Assembly (NCBI RefSeq): GCF_963169125.1
Contig: NC_084795.1
Location: 96,467,411 to 96,531,410, forward strand
DNA length: 64,000 nt
Direction: 5' to 3'
DNA from: Humulus lupulus
Taxonomy: Eukaryota; Streptophyta; Magnoliopsida; Rosales; Cannabaceae
Under the pieces are notes generated by a model, which ran no database searches, had not been told where the DNA came from, and saw only the letters and a list, made by a program, of their open reading frames with translations. The position numbers and the translations under genes are program-made. Below, piece after piece: positions 44,209 to 57,423 of this stretch. Every line of letters starts with the position of its first letter. Within the stretch, counting starts at the first letter, position 1.

Positions 44209-45825
44209 TCATTGTTCTCCTGTCTTCACATACTCAGTAGAAATCAAACCTTGCTGAATTTTCTCGCAGACAAAATGACAATCAATTTCAATATGCTTAG
44301 TTCGCTTGTGGAATACAAGATTGGATGCAATATGAATGGCAACTTGGTTATCACACCATAATTTTGTGGGTACTAAAGTTTTAAGACCTACTTCAGTCAA
44401 GAGCTGATAAATCCATATTATCTCGCACACAGATTGTGCCATAGCCCTATATTCCGATTCTACACTGGATCTTGACACAACATTCTTCTTCTTACTCTTC
44501 CAAGAAACCAAATTTCCGCCAACGAAAACACAATAACTTGAAGTGGATCTTCTATCCACTTTGGAACCTGCCCAATCTGCATCTGAAAAAAATTCAATAT
44601 GAGAGTGACAATGATTTTCATATAAGATACCCCGTCCTAGTGCTCCCTTAAAATAACAAAAAATTTGCTCTAACACTGCCCAATGATGAATTGTTGGGGA
44701 TGTCATAAACTGATTGACAACACTGAATGAATATGCAATATCTGGACGAGTTACAGCAAGGTAATTCAGCTTTCCAATCAACCTTCGATATCTCTCAGGA
44801 CCCTCAAATAGTTCTCCATCTTTTGTAAGGTTCATGTCCGGCGTCATTGGAGCACTGCAAGGCTTTCCTCCCAATTTCCTTTCTCAGTTAACAAGTCAGG
44901 AACATATTTTCTCTGAGATAGAAAAATACCTTTTTTTACTCCTTGTGACTTCAACACCCAAGAAATACTTTAGCATCCCCAAGTACTTTGTATGAAACTG
45001 AGTATGATGGAAAGACTTGAGAGATAAGATTCCCACAGTATCACTTCCAGTAATCACAATATCATCCACGTACACAACTAACAGAATGATACCAGCTTTT
45101 GATTGTTTGTAGAACACATAATGATCTGACTTACTTTTCATCATGCGAAAATTTTCAACAGCTTGGCTAAATTTACCAAACCAAGCACGGGGACTCTGTT
45201 TCAAACCATACAGAGACTTTTGAAGACAAAAAGCTCGGCCATACTACCCCCGAGCAACAAAACCAGGAGGTTGCTCCATACGCACCTCATCTTGAAGATC
45301 ACCATGAAGAAACACATTCTTTATATCAAGTTGATGCAAAGGCTAGTTATGAGTTGCTGCCATTAAAATAAACAATTGAACATATGTCAATTTTGCAACC
45401 GGGGAAAATTATCAGAATAATCTAATCCATTGGTTTGAGCATGGCCCTTAGTGACAAGACGGTCTTTCAATCGAGCAACTGACTAGATTAACTTTAACGA
45501 CAAATACCCATTTGCATCCAGTAGTCCGTTTCCTTGAAGGTAAATCGACCAAGTCCCAAGTACCATTGTCATCTAAAGCATTCATCTCCTCTATCATTGC
45601 ATTATGCCAAATAGGATGAGATATGGCTTCACGAACCATTTTAGGAATAGAGATAGAATCAAGGGAAGCAATAAAATAACAAGATAAAGACGAAAATTAT
45701 TTATAAGAAACAAAAGAAGAAATAGGTTAAGTTCACTAACGTTTACCTTTGTGTAAGGCAATAGGAAGATCATCATTTGGGACCGGATCTGATGACGAAG
45801 GAGCAGGTGCAGGACATAAATCAAG
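44209..45825 (-). pseudogene. pol: Element I pol, RT and RNase H half
   Basis: Minus strand. It starts with the linker (ALHKGKR near 45745), then RT: WHNAMIEEMNALDDNGTWDL near 45610, SPRAWFGKF near 45190, and the active site VYVDDIVITGSD near 45070. RNase H follows: DADWAGSKVDRRSTSSY near 44570, SRSSVESEYRAMA near 44460, and KLWCDNQVAIHIASN near 44360. At least three breaks separate the pieces (near 45480, 45220 and 44885), so it is dead. Element J separates it from the integrase half. Confidence 0.88.
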
Positions 45826-45881
45826 AGGTGGACGCCTGGAGTAGACTTGCATAATAAGAGGCATGTTTGGAGCTGTGTTTG

Positions 45882-47779
45882 TGTTAGGAGTGTGTCCTAA
45901 AAGCATGTAAAAGAATTTTTTTTTTCTGTGAATAAATAAATACAATGGTTTATTGTTATATTTAGATTGTTAAATTATTGTTTGAATAATTTTGTAAATA
46001 TCAGAAAAATTCCATATTCATTATTGAGGATGTGATCTTGTATTAGTACGAGAGAATTAAGATCACATGAATGAATAAAAATAGTCAACAACAACAAATT
46101 AAAGTTATGAAATTCTTTAATTGGAGTTGTAAGTACGGTTTACTGAGTATCGCAATGATACAAATAATCTAGATTCAGATTATTGATGTGGTAAGACATC
46201 TCGGTAAATGTGCTTTATATAATATAATTATATATGACATGGATCGATATGAATTAAAGTCTTTATCCAAAACCATTTAACAATAAAGACTTGTAATTCA
46301 TATCATAACTGATGATCATTTATAGATCAACCTAAATCTTGAGTGTTCATGAACTCCTGTTCATATTTATTAAATTTTTTGATTCATTCGTTAAGGTCTC
46401 TTCAAAGAATGAGGCTAATGACTTTTGTTTTGGAGATTTAATATCATGGATGGCTGGGAACATGTATCAACAATACAGAATCTAATATTTCCTAACGGAT
46501 CGTATATTAGTTCCCTTAAGGGTTAATTCTGGAACTGAATGATTTTGAGCTCAAATCTATAATTAGATTATAGATTAATTATTCACTAGTGAATTAATGG
46601 TACTTAAGGAATAAGAAGTAAATTAGAAAGGTAAAATGGTAATTCTTCCATTCTAATTTATGAACTAATTAATTAGAGGGTTGAACTATTGTAAGATGGT
46701 TATATCAATGGACAACTTAAGAAAAGATTTCTGTAAAAGTATATCTATAACATAAAGATTGCAATTCTGAATTTATAGTGGAGTAATATCAGAATTAATA
46801 AATTAACTATTATAATTAAAGAGTTTAATTATTTAGTTTATTTATTGGAGCTTAATGTTATAGGTCTATGGTGTCCGAAATGGCTCAAACAATCACTGAC
46901 AAAGGTAAATACAAAAATGGGCAAAAAGGACTTATGTGATAAGTAAAATATTTTTCTATGTATCGAACATAATTATTGTTTAATTATGTGTAATTAATTA
47001 ATTAAGAATTAATTAATTATTTGATTTAACAAAAATATAATTAATTTTTAATTAATTTATTTTTTGGGATTTTCGGTATTTAAATAATAATAAAAATTGG
47101 GAAAAATCACATGCCATCATTGGCATGTGGTACACATGTAGCACAGTGCACAGCCACTGTGCTACACGCATAAGAGACTGTGATCAGTTTCTTGGTTCCA
47201 CAATTTTAGTTATTTAAATATTAAATAAATAATGAGATATTTTAATATGATTAAAATATTATTATTTAAACAAAAATCTGATAACTGATCAGTTATTTTA
47301 AATTATTTAAAATAACAAATATTTAAATATATTGGATATATTAAATATAGGATATCAGTTTTACAGAACGTAACTTTTCAGGGATATGAAAATATCTAGA
47401 AATCTCTTTCAGAGAAAGAGAACAGTGACATAAACAAAAGTCATTGTTCTTCACAAAACCTAGGTCCAAACTTTATTAGATCTCATGTGTTGAGAACATC
47501 TGATAAATAGTTTTTTGCCTATTGTTTGTATAGCGAGCCCACACTCGTTCTTTGTGTGCTGAGAACATTTTGGAAGATCTTGGTGTGAGATCTCAAGGAT
47601 TTAGCCATACAAAAAGATAGTAGCAAGGAAGAACCTGAGCTAATTTTTCTATTCATGTCTTTGATTCAATATATATATGCATGTGAAGAAGTAGATCTAG
47701 AAATCTTATGGGATTAAACTGACAATTTGATTGTTGTTCCGCTGCGTATAATCTCTGATTTGATCAATAAAAACCAACA
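45882..47779 (+). repeat. Element J 5' LTR (1,898 bp)
   Basis: TGTTAGGAGTGTGTCC to AAAAACCAACA. Contains a perfect 12-bp hairpin (47137-47166). Same family as solo LTR H and truncated LTR N. Confidence 0.94.
47137..47166. repeat. Perfect 12-bp hairpin in element J LTRs
   Basis: TGTAGCACAGTG and its exact reverse complement CACTGTGCTACA flank six bases. The stem is kept in the 3' LTR (near 54484) although the loop has changed. Confidence 0.8.
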
Positions 47780-47780
47780 A

Positions 47781-47795
47781 ATGGTACCAGAGCCA
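47781..47795 (+). promoter_or_regulatory. Element J primer-binding site
   Basis: ATGGTACCAGAGCC follows the 5' LTR; close to the Met-tRNA-type TGGTATCAGAGCC. Confidence 0.75.
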
Positions 47796-49650
47796 TCTTC
47801 ACATATATATGTATTGAATCTGTGTGGGTTTAATTTTATGCATTTATTTATTTTGATGAATGGATGGATGGCTTAATGTGATTGAATGCATGGGAATGTT
47901 GAATCATTAATTGTATGGTGTTTTTGGGTTAGGATTTGTTTATGATTAGATCATTGTGTAAGCCATTAATGGGCATAGGATTTATGTAATTTTATTTGGT
48001 TTTTGACACCATAAAATTGTAATTCCGATCACACAAAAGTGAGAACGGAGCCCGAGATTCAGAATTCAGCCACCGATCCTCCGAGGCCGACCTCTGAGCC
48101 GCTGTCGGGACGTCGTACGGACGTTCGTATGAACGGGTCCGTACGGATCCATACAGTTCCGTACAGTCCAGCCCCGGCGGCCCCGTTTGACGCTACGTGT
48201 CCCCGCCTGACTGGTCCAATTTTTTTTTTAATTTTTTTTAATTTTTTTTGAAATTAATCTGTTATTTTTTAAATTTTAAAATGTTTAAATATCCTAATTT
48301 TGAAATTTGATATTTAAATAATGAGATATTTTTGTTATCTTAACAAACTTTTTTGAATATCTTATTTAAATTTTATTTCTTTTTCAAAATAACAGATTTT
48401 AATTTAAATTCATTTCGGTTTTAATTAAAAGTTGTTTTAATTAAAAAGAAAAAGAAAAATAATGATTATTTGAAAGTTTGTTTGAATTAATCATAAATAA
48501 TTAGAAAATTGTTTTCTTATTATTATTCTGGACCAACAATGACACATATCCTATCGACAAAGTAAAGAAGCCCGATGGAGATCAAGGAGGTTTTATTTTA
48601 TTTATTTTAATTTTATAAAGTGGTTGTAAAATTAGAAATACCCAAAAGCACCCAGTTCAACATTTATTGTTTATTTATTTAAATAATTATTTTCATGTGA
48701 TTGATAGCATGTTCATGCATTGTATGCCATACATGAAAACCCACATAGTCATAATCATGCATCTCATTAGTAGAAACATGATTATTAGGATTGTCCTATG
48801 TGTTTATATGAATTGTTTTGCGAAATCAATTGCATATAAATTACTTAGTTTTATTTTGAAAACTTGGTAAAATATCACACCAAATTTTAAGTCTTTATGA
48901 CTTAATTTCTTTAAACCAACTTTATTTTAAAAGTGTTTTAGTAAAGTTTAGATGAACATGATTGGTAATTTAAAATTGGATATGGACCTAGAAACTCGCT
49001 TTCTTTCCAATTTTAATTATGTTCATAAAGTTTAAAGAAACTATAATTAATTTGGAATTAATTAGGTTAAAAACACTTATTTCAAAATAGTGAGTGGGAG
49101 AGGGTTGATATCTCAAACATAACCCATGGTCTCCATTATTAATATAACACCGTGAGATATGAATAGCGCCTCGTGACGACTTTGTTTTCGTCCCCCTAAG
49201 GAAGGTGTCTAGACATATCAATAGCAAGGTTGTATTTCTTACATAGATAGGAACTAATGATGTATTTTAGGCTTGATCGACCATAAGGTGACATGTCCTA
49301 AGTTAAGTCATGAATTCCGAAATAATGGGTTACACTCACAAAGTTATGATTAAGCTTTTGCAGTGGATAATCATAACTTGACTAAACTAAGCGGTCCTTT
49401 AATGTTTAAAAGAGAAAATAAAAAGTTATTTTAAATATTAAATAATAAAGATAAGAATGTCTTATAAATTCTCTAAAATTAATTTGACCGACCCTAAGGC
49501 GGCACTTTAATTGTTAGAAAATTTTATCGTGGAAATTAATCTTTATTTTATGTGTTTTAATTGTGCTCATGCATCACGTTTAATTTCTGAAAACTTTGAT
49601 ATTTATTTTTCTAAATATAATAATATTATTTGTATTTATTGCCAGCAAAA
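47796..49650 (+). other. Element J long leader, non-coding
   Basis: About 1.85 kb between primer site and gag. It has a short GC-rich island (48045-48220) with repeated CGTACGGA motifs, followed by poly-T tracts, then AT-rich sequence. No credible ORF. Confidence 0.6.
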
Positions 49651-50040
49651 ATGTCTATTGGTGAATTACACACCGATGCCTTTCTCAAATCCTTGGTTTT
49701 TGAACCTGAAAATATGCAACACTGGTTTCGAGGCATGTTGGCTATTTTTTCTTATAAGAAGATGATATCAACTGTCTATGAAAAAACTCCAACAGAACCA
49801 CCTCTGGCTACTAGCTATGAAGCAGAAGAAAAATATGCAAATTGGATGAAATCCGATCGGTTGGCACGTTATTGCATGCTTCAACCATGCCTGACGAAAC
49901 AAAGGAAAAATATATACACTATGACTCAACACATGAGATGTGGCGAGCAATGACAGAGGAAGTCTATGCTGAGTGTCATCGTTTATATCAAACGAAAAAG
50001 GTAAATAAGATTTACATAGATTTTTTCAACTATGGATAGT
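49651..50040 (+). pseudogene. gag: Element J gag N-terminal fragment
   Basis: ATG at 49651. It contains EEKYANWMKSDRLARYCML, then in the next frame PDETKEKYIHYDSTHEMWRAM, the copia gag UBN2-type motif; a frameshift lies near 49885. The zinc knuckle and protease are missing, replaced by the segment at 49990-50450. Confidence 0.6.
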
Positions 50041-50450
50041 AGATTCAAACACTATGAATATAAGATTCAAATTTTTGGATAGTAGATTCAAAAATATATG
50101 CCACTAATCTATTTTTCTTTTGTCTTCCCTTTTGCAGAATCAGAACCCTGAAAAGGAGGAAGAGATTGATGAGGATTTTGGTAGCAAGTAAGGAGCTGGA
50201 GAAGTTGGAGGGCAGTAGTTTTATTTAGTAATTTTATTGTTAGTTGAACAATTTAAATTTCCTTATTTTGTTTTAGAAATTTTAGATTTCTTTGAACAAA
50301 GAAAACTACAAATTTAGTTTATTGTTAGTAATCTTGATTATTAATGTTTGGAAACTTATTTCTATTTTTGCATAACATTTATTTCTTTATTAATAAAGTA
50401 GTTATTATTTAAAGAAATTATCTATTTACTTGTTATGCAAATGCTTTGGG
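49990..50450 (+). other. Intron-containing foreign segment between gag and pol of J
   Basis: A donor match (AAAAAG|GTAAATAAG near 50000) and an acceptor match (CCCTTTTGCAG near 50138) flank an AT-rich stretch with repeated ATAGTAGATTCAAA. After the acceptor comes NQNPEKEEEIDEDFGSK and a stop (TAA near 50190), then 3'-UTR-like sequence. It looks like the last exons of a host gene. I do not recognise the gene. It could also be decayed element sequence. Confidence 0.4.
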
Positions 50451-50525
50451 ATAAACAAAGTTTACATACTTATGACAAATTTTTTATAATTCTGAATTAT
50501 TTAAAACAGCTAATCCTAGATCTAT

Positions 50526-53146
50526 TAAACTGATTCCAATAGTGAAACATATCTGTAGCACTTGAGATTGGGCCATATTGGTCTAGACGAAATAAATAGG
50601 CTTGTAAAGGATAGTCCTTTAAGAGAACCATCTATTGGATCTCTCCCTATTTATGACTTCTGTCTAGAAGACAAAATGACCAAGAGACCTTTCTCGGCTA
50701 AAGGTTCAAGAGCCACAGAACCACTTCAGCTAGTACATACGAATGTTTGCAATCCACTTAATGTACAAGCAAGAGGAGGTTATGAATATTTCGTCACTTT
50801 CATTGACGATTATTCAAGATATGGTTACCTATACTCAATGCAAAAAAAATCTGAAACTTTTGGAAAGTTCAAAGAATTTCAAGCAAAGGCTGAAAAGCAA
50901 TTAGGTAATTCACTAAAAAGAACTTTGATCTGATCGAGGAAGAGAGTACTTGGACTGTGAATTCAAGAACCATCAACGTGAGCATGGCATTCAATTCCAA
51001 CTCACTACACCTGAAACAACACAGTAAAATGATGTTTCAGAAAGATGGAATAGAACGTTATTAGATATGGTTAGATCAATGATGAGTTTCTCATCATTAC
51101 CACTGTCATTCTGGGGCTATGCGATTCAATGTGTTCTATACATATTGAATGATGTTCCATCTAATTCTATCCGATAGACACCCATATAATTATGGAATGG
51201 TTATAAACCTAGTCTACACCATTTTCGAATTTGGGGGTGTCCTGCATACGTGCTTAAAAGGGAAGACTGGGAAGTTGGAAACGCGCTCTGAAGTGTGTAT
51301 GTTTGTGGGATATTCCAAAGAGACTAGAGGTGGAATTTTCAATAGTCCAAAAGAAAATAAAATATTTGTATTGACAAATGCAACTTTTCTTGAATAAGAC
51401 TATGTTAATAACCACAAACCTCACAGTAAGGTTGTACTGGAGGAGATGATCTCGAATGAAGTTGCAAAGTCACTAGCAATAACCAATGAAAAACGACAAC
51501 AGGAAACTACTAGTTCTAGTCAGAATAGTAGAGAACCTTGTCGTAGTGGGAGGGTTAGTAAGTAACCCACACGCTATGAACACAAAGTTCAAATGCTTGT
51601 GTCTGACACAAACAAAGACGATTCATTGACATTTGAAGATGCAATGAATCATTCTGACGAGGAAAAATGGCAAGAAGCCATGAACCAAGAAATGGAATCG
51701 ATGTATTCCAATTCTGTATGGGTTCTTGAAGATCCACCAGAGAATATCCAACCCATTGGTTGCAAGTGGATATTCAAGAAGAAAAGAGGAGCGAATGGGA
51801 ATGTAGAGACTTTCAAAGCAAGACTTGTAGCCAAAAGGTTACACACAGAAAGAAGGGGTTGACTATGAAGAAACCTTTTCTCCTGTAAGAAGGGGTTGAC
51901 TATGAAGAAACCTTTTCTCCATTAGCCATGCTAAAATCCATTTGTATACTCTTTTCCATAGCTGCGTGAATGGATTACGAGATCTAGCAAATGAATGTCA
52001 AAACAACTTTTTTGAATGGCTACCTTGACGAAACCATTTACATATCTCAACCAGAAGGGTTCGAATTAAAATGCCAAGAGAAAAATGTTTGCGAGCTTCT
52101 TAGGTCCATTCATGGACTCAAACAAGCTTCTAGATCTTGGAACCTTAGATTTGATGACACAAGAAAAACATTTGGTTGTTGAACAAAATGTTGACGATCT
52201 TTGTGTCTATAAACAAATCAAAGATGGTATAGTAGTATTCCTCGTTCTTTATGTTAATGATATCCTACTCATTGGGAATGATGTAGAGACATTATCAAGG
52301 GTAAAGAACTGGCTAGCTGAACAATTCCAAATGTAAGATTTGGGAGAAGCCAAGTATGTTTTGGGCATTAAGAGTCTTAGAGATAGACAGAACAAAACTT
52401 AGGCATTGTCTCAAGCAACTTATATTGATAAGGTGCTAGAACGCTTTAATAAGCAAAACTCCAAAAAGGGTGATATGCCACCCCATTCTGAAGTATTCCT
52501 TTCCAAGAAGTAGTGTCTCAAAAAATCTCATGAAAAGGAAGACATGAGACAGTATCCCTACGCCTCAGCAGTAGGCAGTCTAATGTACGCCATGTTGTGT
52601 ACAAGACCTGACATTTGTTATACAGTAGGGATAGTCAGCCGTTATCAATCCAATCCTGGATTGAGTCATTGGATTGCAGTGAAGAATATTCTCAAGTATC
52701 TTAGAAATACTAGAGATTATATGCTTGTATATTCAGGTGGAGACATGAACCCCACTAGTTACACTGATTCTGATTTTCAATCAGAAAGAGATAGTTAGAA
52801 ATTGACTTTTGGATCAGTGTTTATTGTTGGAGGAGGATCATTAGTCTGGAGAAGCATTAAGCAAACCAGCATTGCAGACTCCACCATGGAAGCCGAGTAT
52901 ATAGCTGCTTATGAAGCAGCTAAGGAGGCCCTGTGACTTAAAAAGTTCTACTTCGATTTGAAAGTAGTTCCAGAAGTGGAGAAACCACTTGTTCTTTACT
53001 GTGACAACAGTGGAGTAGTGGCTAATTCTAAAGAACCAAGAAGCCACAAGAGGGGAAAGCATATAGAGCGCAAATACCACTTAGTCAGAGAAATCGTACA
53101 TAGAGGAGATGTGACCATTCTGAAGTCGTATAAGAACACATCCTGA
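50526..53146 (+). pseudogene. pol: Element J pol: integrase, RT, RNase H, degraded
   Basis: Starts in the pre-integrase region (SETYL, stop in place of Trp, HLRLGHIGLDEINRL). It then shows the integrase core (DDYSRYGYLYSM near 50810), RT (WQEAMNQEMESMYSNSVWVL near 51670; FLNGYLDETIYISQPEGF near 52010; VLYVNDILLIGND, Asp-to-Asn in the DD pair, near 52250), and RNase H (SAVGSLMYAMLCTRPDICY near 52570; CDNSGVVANSKEPRSHKR near 53000). Many stops and frameshifts. A 37-bp tandem duplication lies at 51851-51924. Confidence 0.88.
51851..51924 (+). repeat. 37-bp tandem duplication in J pol
   Basis: AGAAGGGGTTGACTATGAAG and the 17 following bases occur twice in a row (51851 and 51888). A 37-base insertion shifts the RT frame. 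Confidence 0.9.
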
Positions 53147-53236
53147 CAGACCCGTTTACGAAGACGCTTCCTGCAAAGCAAGTCGAGGGTCATGTACGTA
53201 ATATGGGATTGAGAGAAATGCCTCACTTGCTTTAAG

Positions 53237-53249
53237 TACAAGTGGGAGT
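53237..53249 (+). promoter_or_regulatory. Element J polypurine tract
   Basis: AAGTACAAGTGGGAG precedes the 3' LTR, typical of copia elements. Confidence 0.7.
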
Positions 53250-55117
53250 TTTTAGGAGTGTGTACTAAAAGCATGTAAAAGACATTTGTTTTTCTGTGAA
53301 TAAATAAATACAATGGTTTATTGTTATATTTAGATTGTTAAATTATTGTTTGAATAATTTTGTAAATATCAGAAAAATTCCATATTCATTATTGAGGATG
53401 TGATCTTGTATTAGTACGAGAGAATTAAGATCACATGAATGAATAAAAATAGTCAACAACAACAAATTAAAGTTATGGAATTCTTTAATTGGAGTTGTAA
53501 GTACGGTTTACTGAGTATCGCAATGATACAAATAATCTAGATTCAGATTATTGATGTGGTAAGACATCTCGGTAAAGGTGCTTTATATAATATGATTATA
53601 TATGACATGGAACGATATGAATTAAAGTCTTTATCCAAAAACCATTTAACAATAAAGACTTGTAATTCATATCATAACTAATGATCATTTATAGATCAAC
53701 CTAAATCTTGAGTGTTCATGAGCTCCTGTTCATATTTATTAAATCTTTTGATTCATTCGTTAAGGTCTCTTCAAAGAATGAGGCTAATGACTTTTGTTTT
53801 GGAGATTTAATATCATGGATGGCTCTGAACATGTATCAACAATACAGAATCTAATCTTTCCTAACAGATCGTATATTAGTTCCCTTAAGGGTTAATTCTG
53901 GAATTGAATGATTTTGAGATCAAATCTATAATTAGATTATAGATTAATTATTCACTAGTGAATTAATGGTACTTAAGGAATAAGAAGTAAATTAGAAAGG
54001 TAAAATGGTAATTCTTCCATTCTAATTTATGAACTAATTAATTAGAGGGTTGAACTATTGTAAGATGGTTATATCAATGGATGACATAAGAAAATATTTC
54101 TGTAAAAGTATATCTATAACATAAAGAGTGCAATTCTGAATTTATAATGGAGTAATATCAGAATTAGTAAATTAACTATTATAATTAAAGAGTTTAATTA
54201 TTGATTTTATTTATTGGAGCTTAATGTTATAGGTCCATGGTCCCCGAAATGGCTCAAACAATCACTGACACAGGTAAATACAAAAATGGGCAAAAAGGAC
54301 TTATGTGATAAGTAAAATATTTTTCTATGTATCAAACATAATTATTGTTTAATTATGTGTAATTAATTAATTAATAATTTGATTTAACAAAAATATAATT
54401 AATTTATTTTTTGGGATTTTTGGTATTTAAATAATAATAAAAATTGGGAAAAATCACATGCTATCACTGGCATGTGGTACACGTGTAGCACAGTGCACAG
54501 TCACTGTGCTACACGCATAAGAGACTGTGATCAGTTTCTTGGTTCCACAATTTTAGTTATTTAAATATTAAATAAATAATGAGATATTTTAATATGATTA
54601 AAATATTATTATTTAAACAAAAATCTGATAACTGATCAGTTATTTTAAATTATTTAAAATAAAAAATATTTTAATATATTGGATATATTAAATATAGGAT
54701 ATCAGTTTTACAGAACGTAACTTTTCAGGGATAGAAAAATATCTAGAAATCTCTCTCAGAGAAAGAGAACTGTGACATAAACAAAAGTCATTGTTCTTCA
54801 CAAAACCTAGGTCCAAACTTTATCAGATCTCATGTGTTGAGAACATCTGATAAATAGTATTTTTCCTATTGTTTGTATAGCGAGCCCACACTCGTTCTTT
54901 GTGTGCTGAGAACATTTTGGAAGATCTCAAGGATTTAGCCATACAAAAAGATAGCATCAAGGAAGGACCTGAGGTAATTTTTCTATTCATGTCCTTGATT
55001 CAATATATATATATATGCATGTGAAGAAGTAGATCTAGAAATCTTATGGGAGTAAACTGACAATGTGATTGTTGTTCCGCTGCGTATAATCTCTGATTTG
55101 ATTAATAAAAACCAACA
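53250..55117 (+). repeat. Element J 3' LTR (1,868 bp)
   Basis: Partner of 45882-47779; the TG terminus has become TT and the LTR is 30 bases shorter, mainly from small AT-tract deletions near 54375-54410. Confidence 0.93.
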
Positions 55118-55122
55118 GTTTG

Positions 55123-57423
55123 TGGCTGAGACAACATCAGAAGATGTGATAGAGTATACCAACAAAGCATCATCCTCCCCTTGACGAGTAGAAATAGGTG
55201 AGGATGGAAAGTAAGGTGTGTCTTTCATGAAGGTAATATCAATTGAGACGAGATATTTGTTAAGACCGGGACAATAACACCTGCACCCTTTCTAAAGACG
55301 ATAATAACAAAGGAATACACACTTCGCTGACTTTGGATCTAATTTAGTGACTTGCGGACGAACATCTCAGATGAAACAAGTACTACCAAATATCCTAAGA
55401 TTAACTGGAAACAATGACTTCATGGGAAAAAGGACTTTATAAGGAATCTCACCATTATGAACAGAGGATGTTATGTAATTAATGGGAAAACATGCTGTAG
55501 AAACGACATCATCCCCAAAAGGTTTAGGAACATTCATTTGAAATAAGAGGTCTCGTGCATTTTCAAGGAGATGTCTGTTTTTACGTTTTGCTATACCATA
55601 TTGAGATGCAGTATCAACAGAAGAAGTTTCATGAAGCATACCATTCTGAACCATATATGAGTGAAATAAAACAGATGTATATTCTTTCGCATTATCACTT
55701 TGCAAAGTACGAATGGAAAAATTAAATTGATTTTTGTTCTCAGCACAAAACATAGAAAACAACTCAGAACGATTTTTTCGTTAAGAATAACCAAGTTACA
55801 CGAGAATAATCACCCCCAAAAGTAACAAATTACCTGAATCCAGGTTTAGAAAAAATAGGTGAAGGAATCCAAACATCATAATGAACTAATTTAAAAGGAA
55901 CACTAGCATGTTTATTGACTCTAGGACTCAAACTAAGACGATGGTGTTTGAAAAATTGACACGACGCAAAATCTAATACAGACGCCTTACTATATTGGGG
56001 ACAACGCTTCTTTATCAAAGGAAGAGATGTGTGAGTCAATCGACAATGAGCCTCAAAAGCGGAAGTGACATTCGGGCAAGCAATAGAAGTTTATGGTAGT
56101 GGGTCAAGAATGTAGAGGCCTCCAGACCCATGTCCTTTACCATTAATCTTATTTGTCATAAGATCTTGAAATAAACAATAATCGGGAAAACATGAGATGC
56201 AACAATTAAGATTATGAGTGAGTTGACTGACATAAAGCAAACTAAAGGATAAATTAGGTAAATGTAAGACATAGGACAAAGGCAGCAAAGGGGTTGGATT
56301 AATAGTGCCAGATCCACGAACACAAGATGGCAACCCATCAGCTAAAGTAACGGTTTGAGTGGAAGCATGTGATTGAAAAGTGGAAAAGAGATGAGAATTA
56401 CCTGTCATATGATCTGTGGCACTAGAATCAATGACCCATTTGGAGGATGAAAAAAGAAGACACGCATTAGATTTACCCGAGTCAACAATAGCAGTGATAG
56501 AAGAAGATGAAGGCTTGAGTGATTCCTAATACTGTGAGAACTTGGCAAATTCATCGGTAGAAATAATGAATGATTTTTTTAGAGGTATCATTAGTAGAGG
56601 CAACGTTGGCCAAGTGTTTTTGCTGATTTTTGTACTGAAGCTTTCGACACTCAAACTTTGTATGGCCTATCTTTTTACAGTAGTTGCATATAATGGTTCC
56701 AGAGTGTGACGTTTGAGTTTCAAATCCTTGCAAGCCACCTCCCTTGTTTCCAGTATGATTATTTGATCTCCTAGGAGCATAATTATTATTCCGACCGACT
56801 AAAGCACTACTAATCGAAACAGGTGGAGGAGGACTTTCTATGCATAGAATGTAACTAAAGACATCTTGTAGAGAGGAGATCTCAGAACCAGAGAGGATTT
56901 GTAACTTAGCATAATCAAAATCATAAGAAAGGCTAGCCAGAAAACTCATAATAGCCATGTTCTCTCGTTGGCTTTGTTGAACCTTCACATCAGGACTAAA
57001 AGGCAGCAACATATTAAGCTCCTCATATGTCTTCTTGAACGCCATAAAATAGTTTATAAGGGACTAATCTTGTTTTTCCACACGGTAAAAGGCTTTGCAA
57101 ACTTCATACATGCGGGAGAGATTCCCGTTGCTTGAGTACAAAAATTCCAAATCATCCATTAGTTCTTTAACAAATTCACAATGATTGATCAAGCCAATTA
57201 CCTCACTATCAATAGAATTTTGAATCTAAAAGAACAGATGAGCATCCTCTATGAACCATGTAAGATCATATTTCATCAAATGATCATCTTTGTCTATGCT
57301 CCGCAGATAAAGGCGAACAATCTTACTCCAATCCAAATAATTTGAACCATTTAGCTTATGGTCCATGATCTTAGACATCACTGGCACCACATCCATCACA
57401 ATAGACAATTTGTTCTCAGCCAT
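55123..57423 (-). pseudogene. gag-pol: Element I gag, protease and integrase half
   Basis: Minus strand. Gag starts at ATG 57423 (MAENKLSIVMDVVPVM). In-frame stops lie at 57226 and near 57066. The zinc knuckle CNYCKKIGHTKFEC is near 56690-56650. An extra A in an A-run near 56575 shifts the frame before protease. The protease motif WVIDSSATDHMTG (about 56440) has Ser where Gly is usual. The integrase zinc region and core follow (RTLQSDNAKEYTSV near 55705; LLENARDLLFQMNVPKPF near 55560), again in several frames. It ends where J is inserted; the rest is at 44209-45825. Confidence 0.88.

Larger units (their letters stand above)
45882..55117 (+). mobile_element. Element J: Ty1/copia retrotransposon with 1.9-kb LTRs, plus strand
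   Basis: LTRs 45882-47779 (1,898 bp) and 53250-55117 (1,868 bp) end ACCAACA and are flanked by identical duplications GTTTG (45877-45881 and 55118-55122). The 3' LTR has lost the TG start (now TT). The primer site follows the 5' LTR and a purine tract precedes the 3' LTR. The LTRs differ at roughly 2-3% of sites plus small indels, younger than host element I. Gag and pol are heavily damaged and a foreign-looking segment lies between them. Long LTRs and the pol sequence fit the Tork/Angela side of copia. Confidence 0.94.

Noticed and set aside
48039..48251. 70-codon ORF in the J leader
   Set aside because: Formed by the CGTACGGA island and poly-T; no gag similarity.
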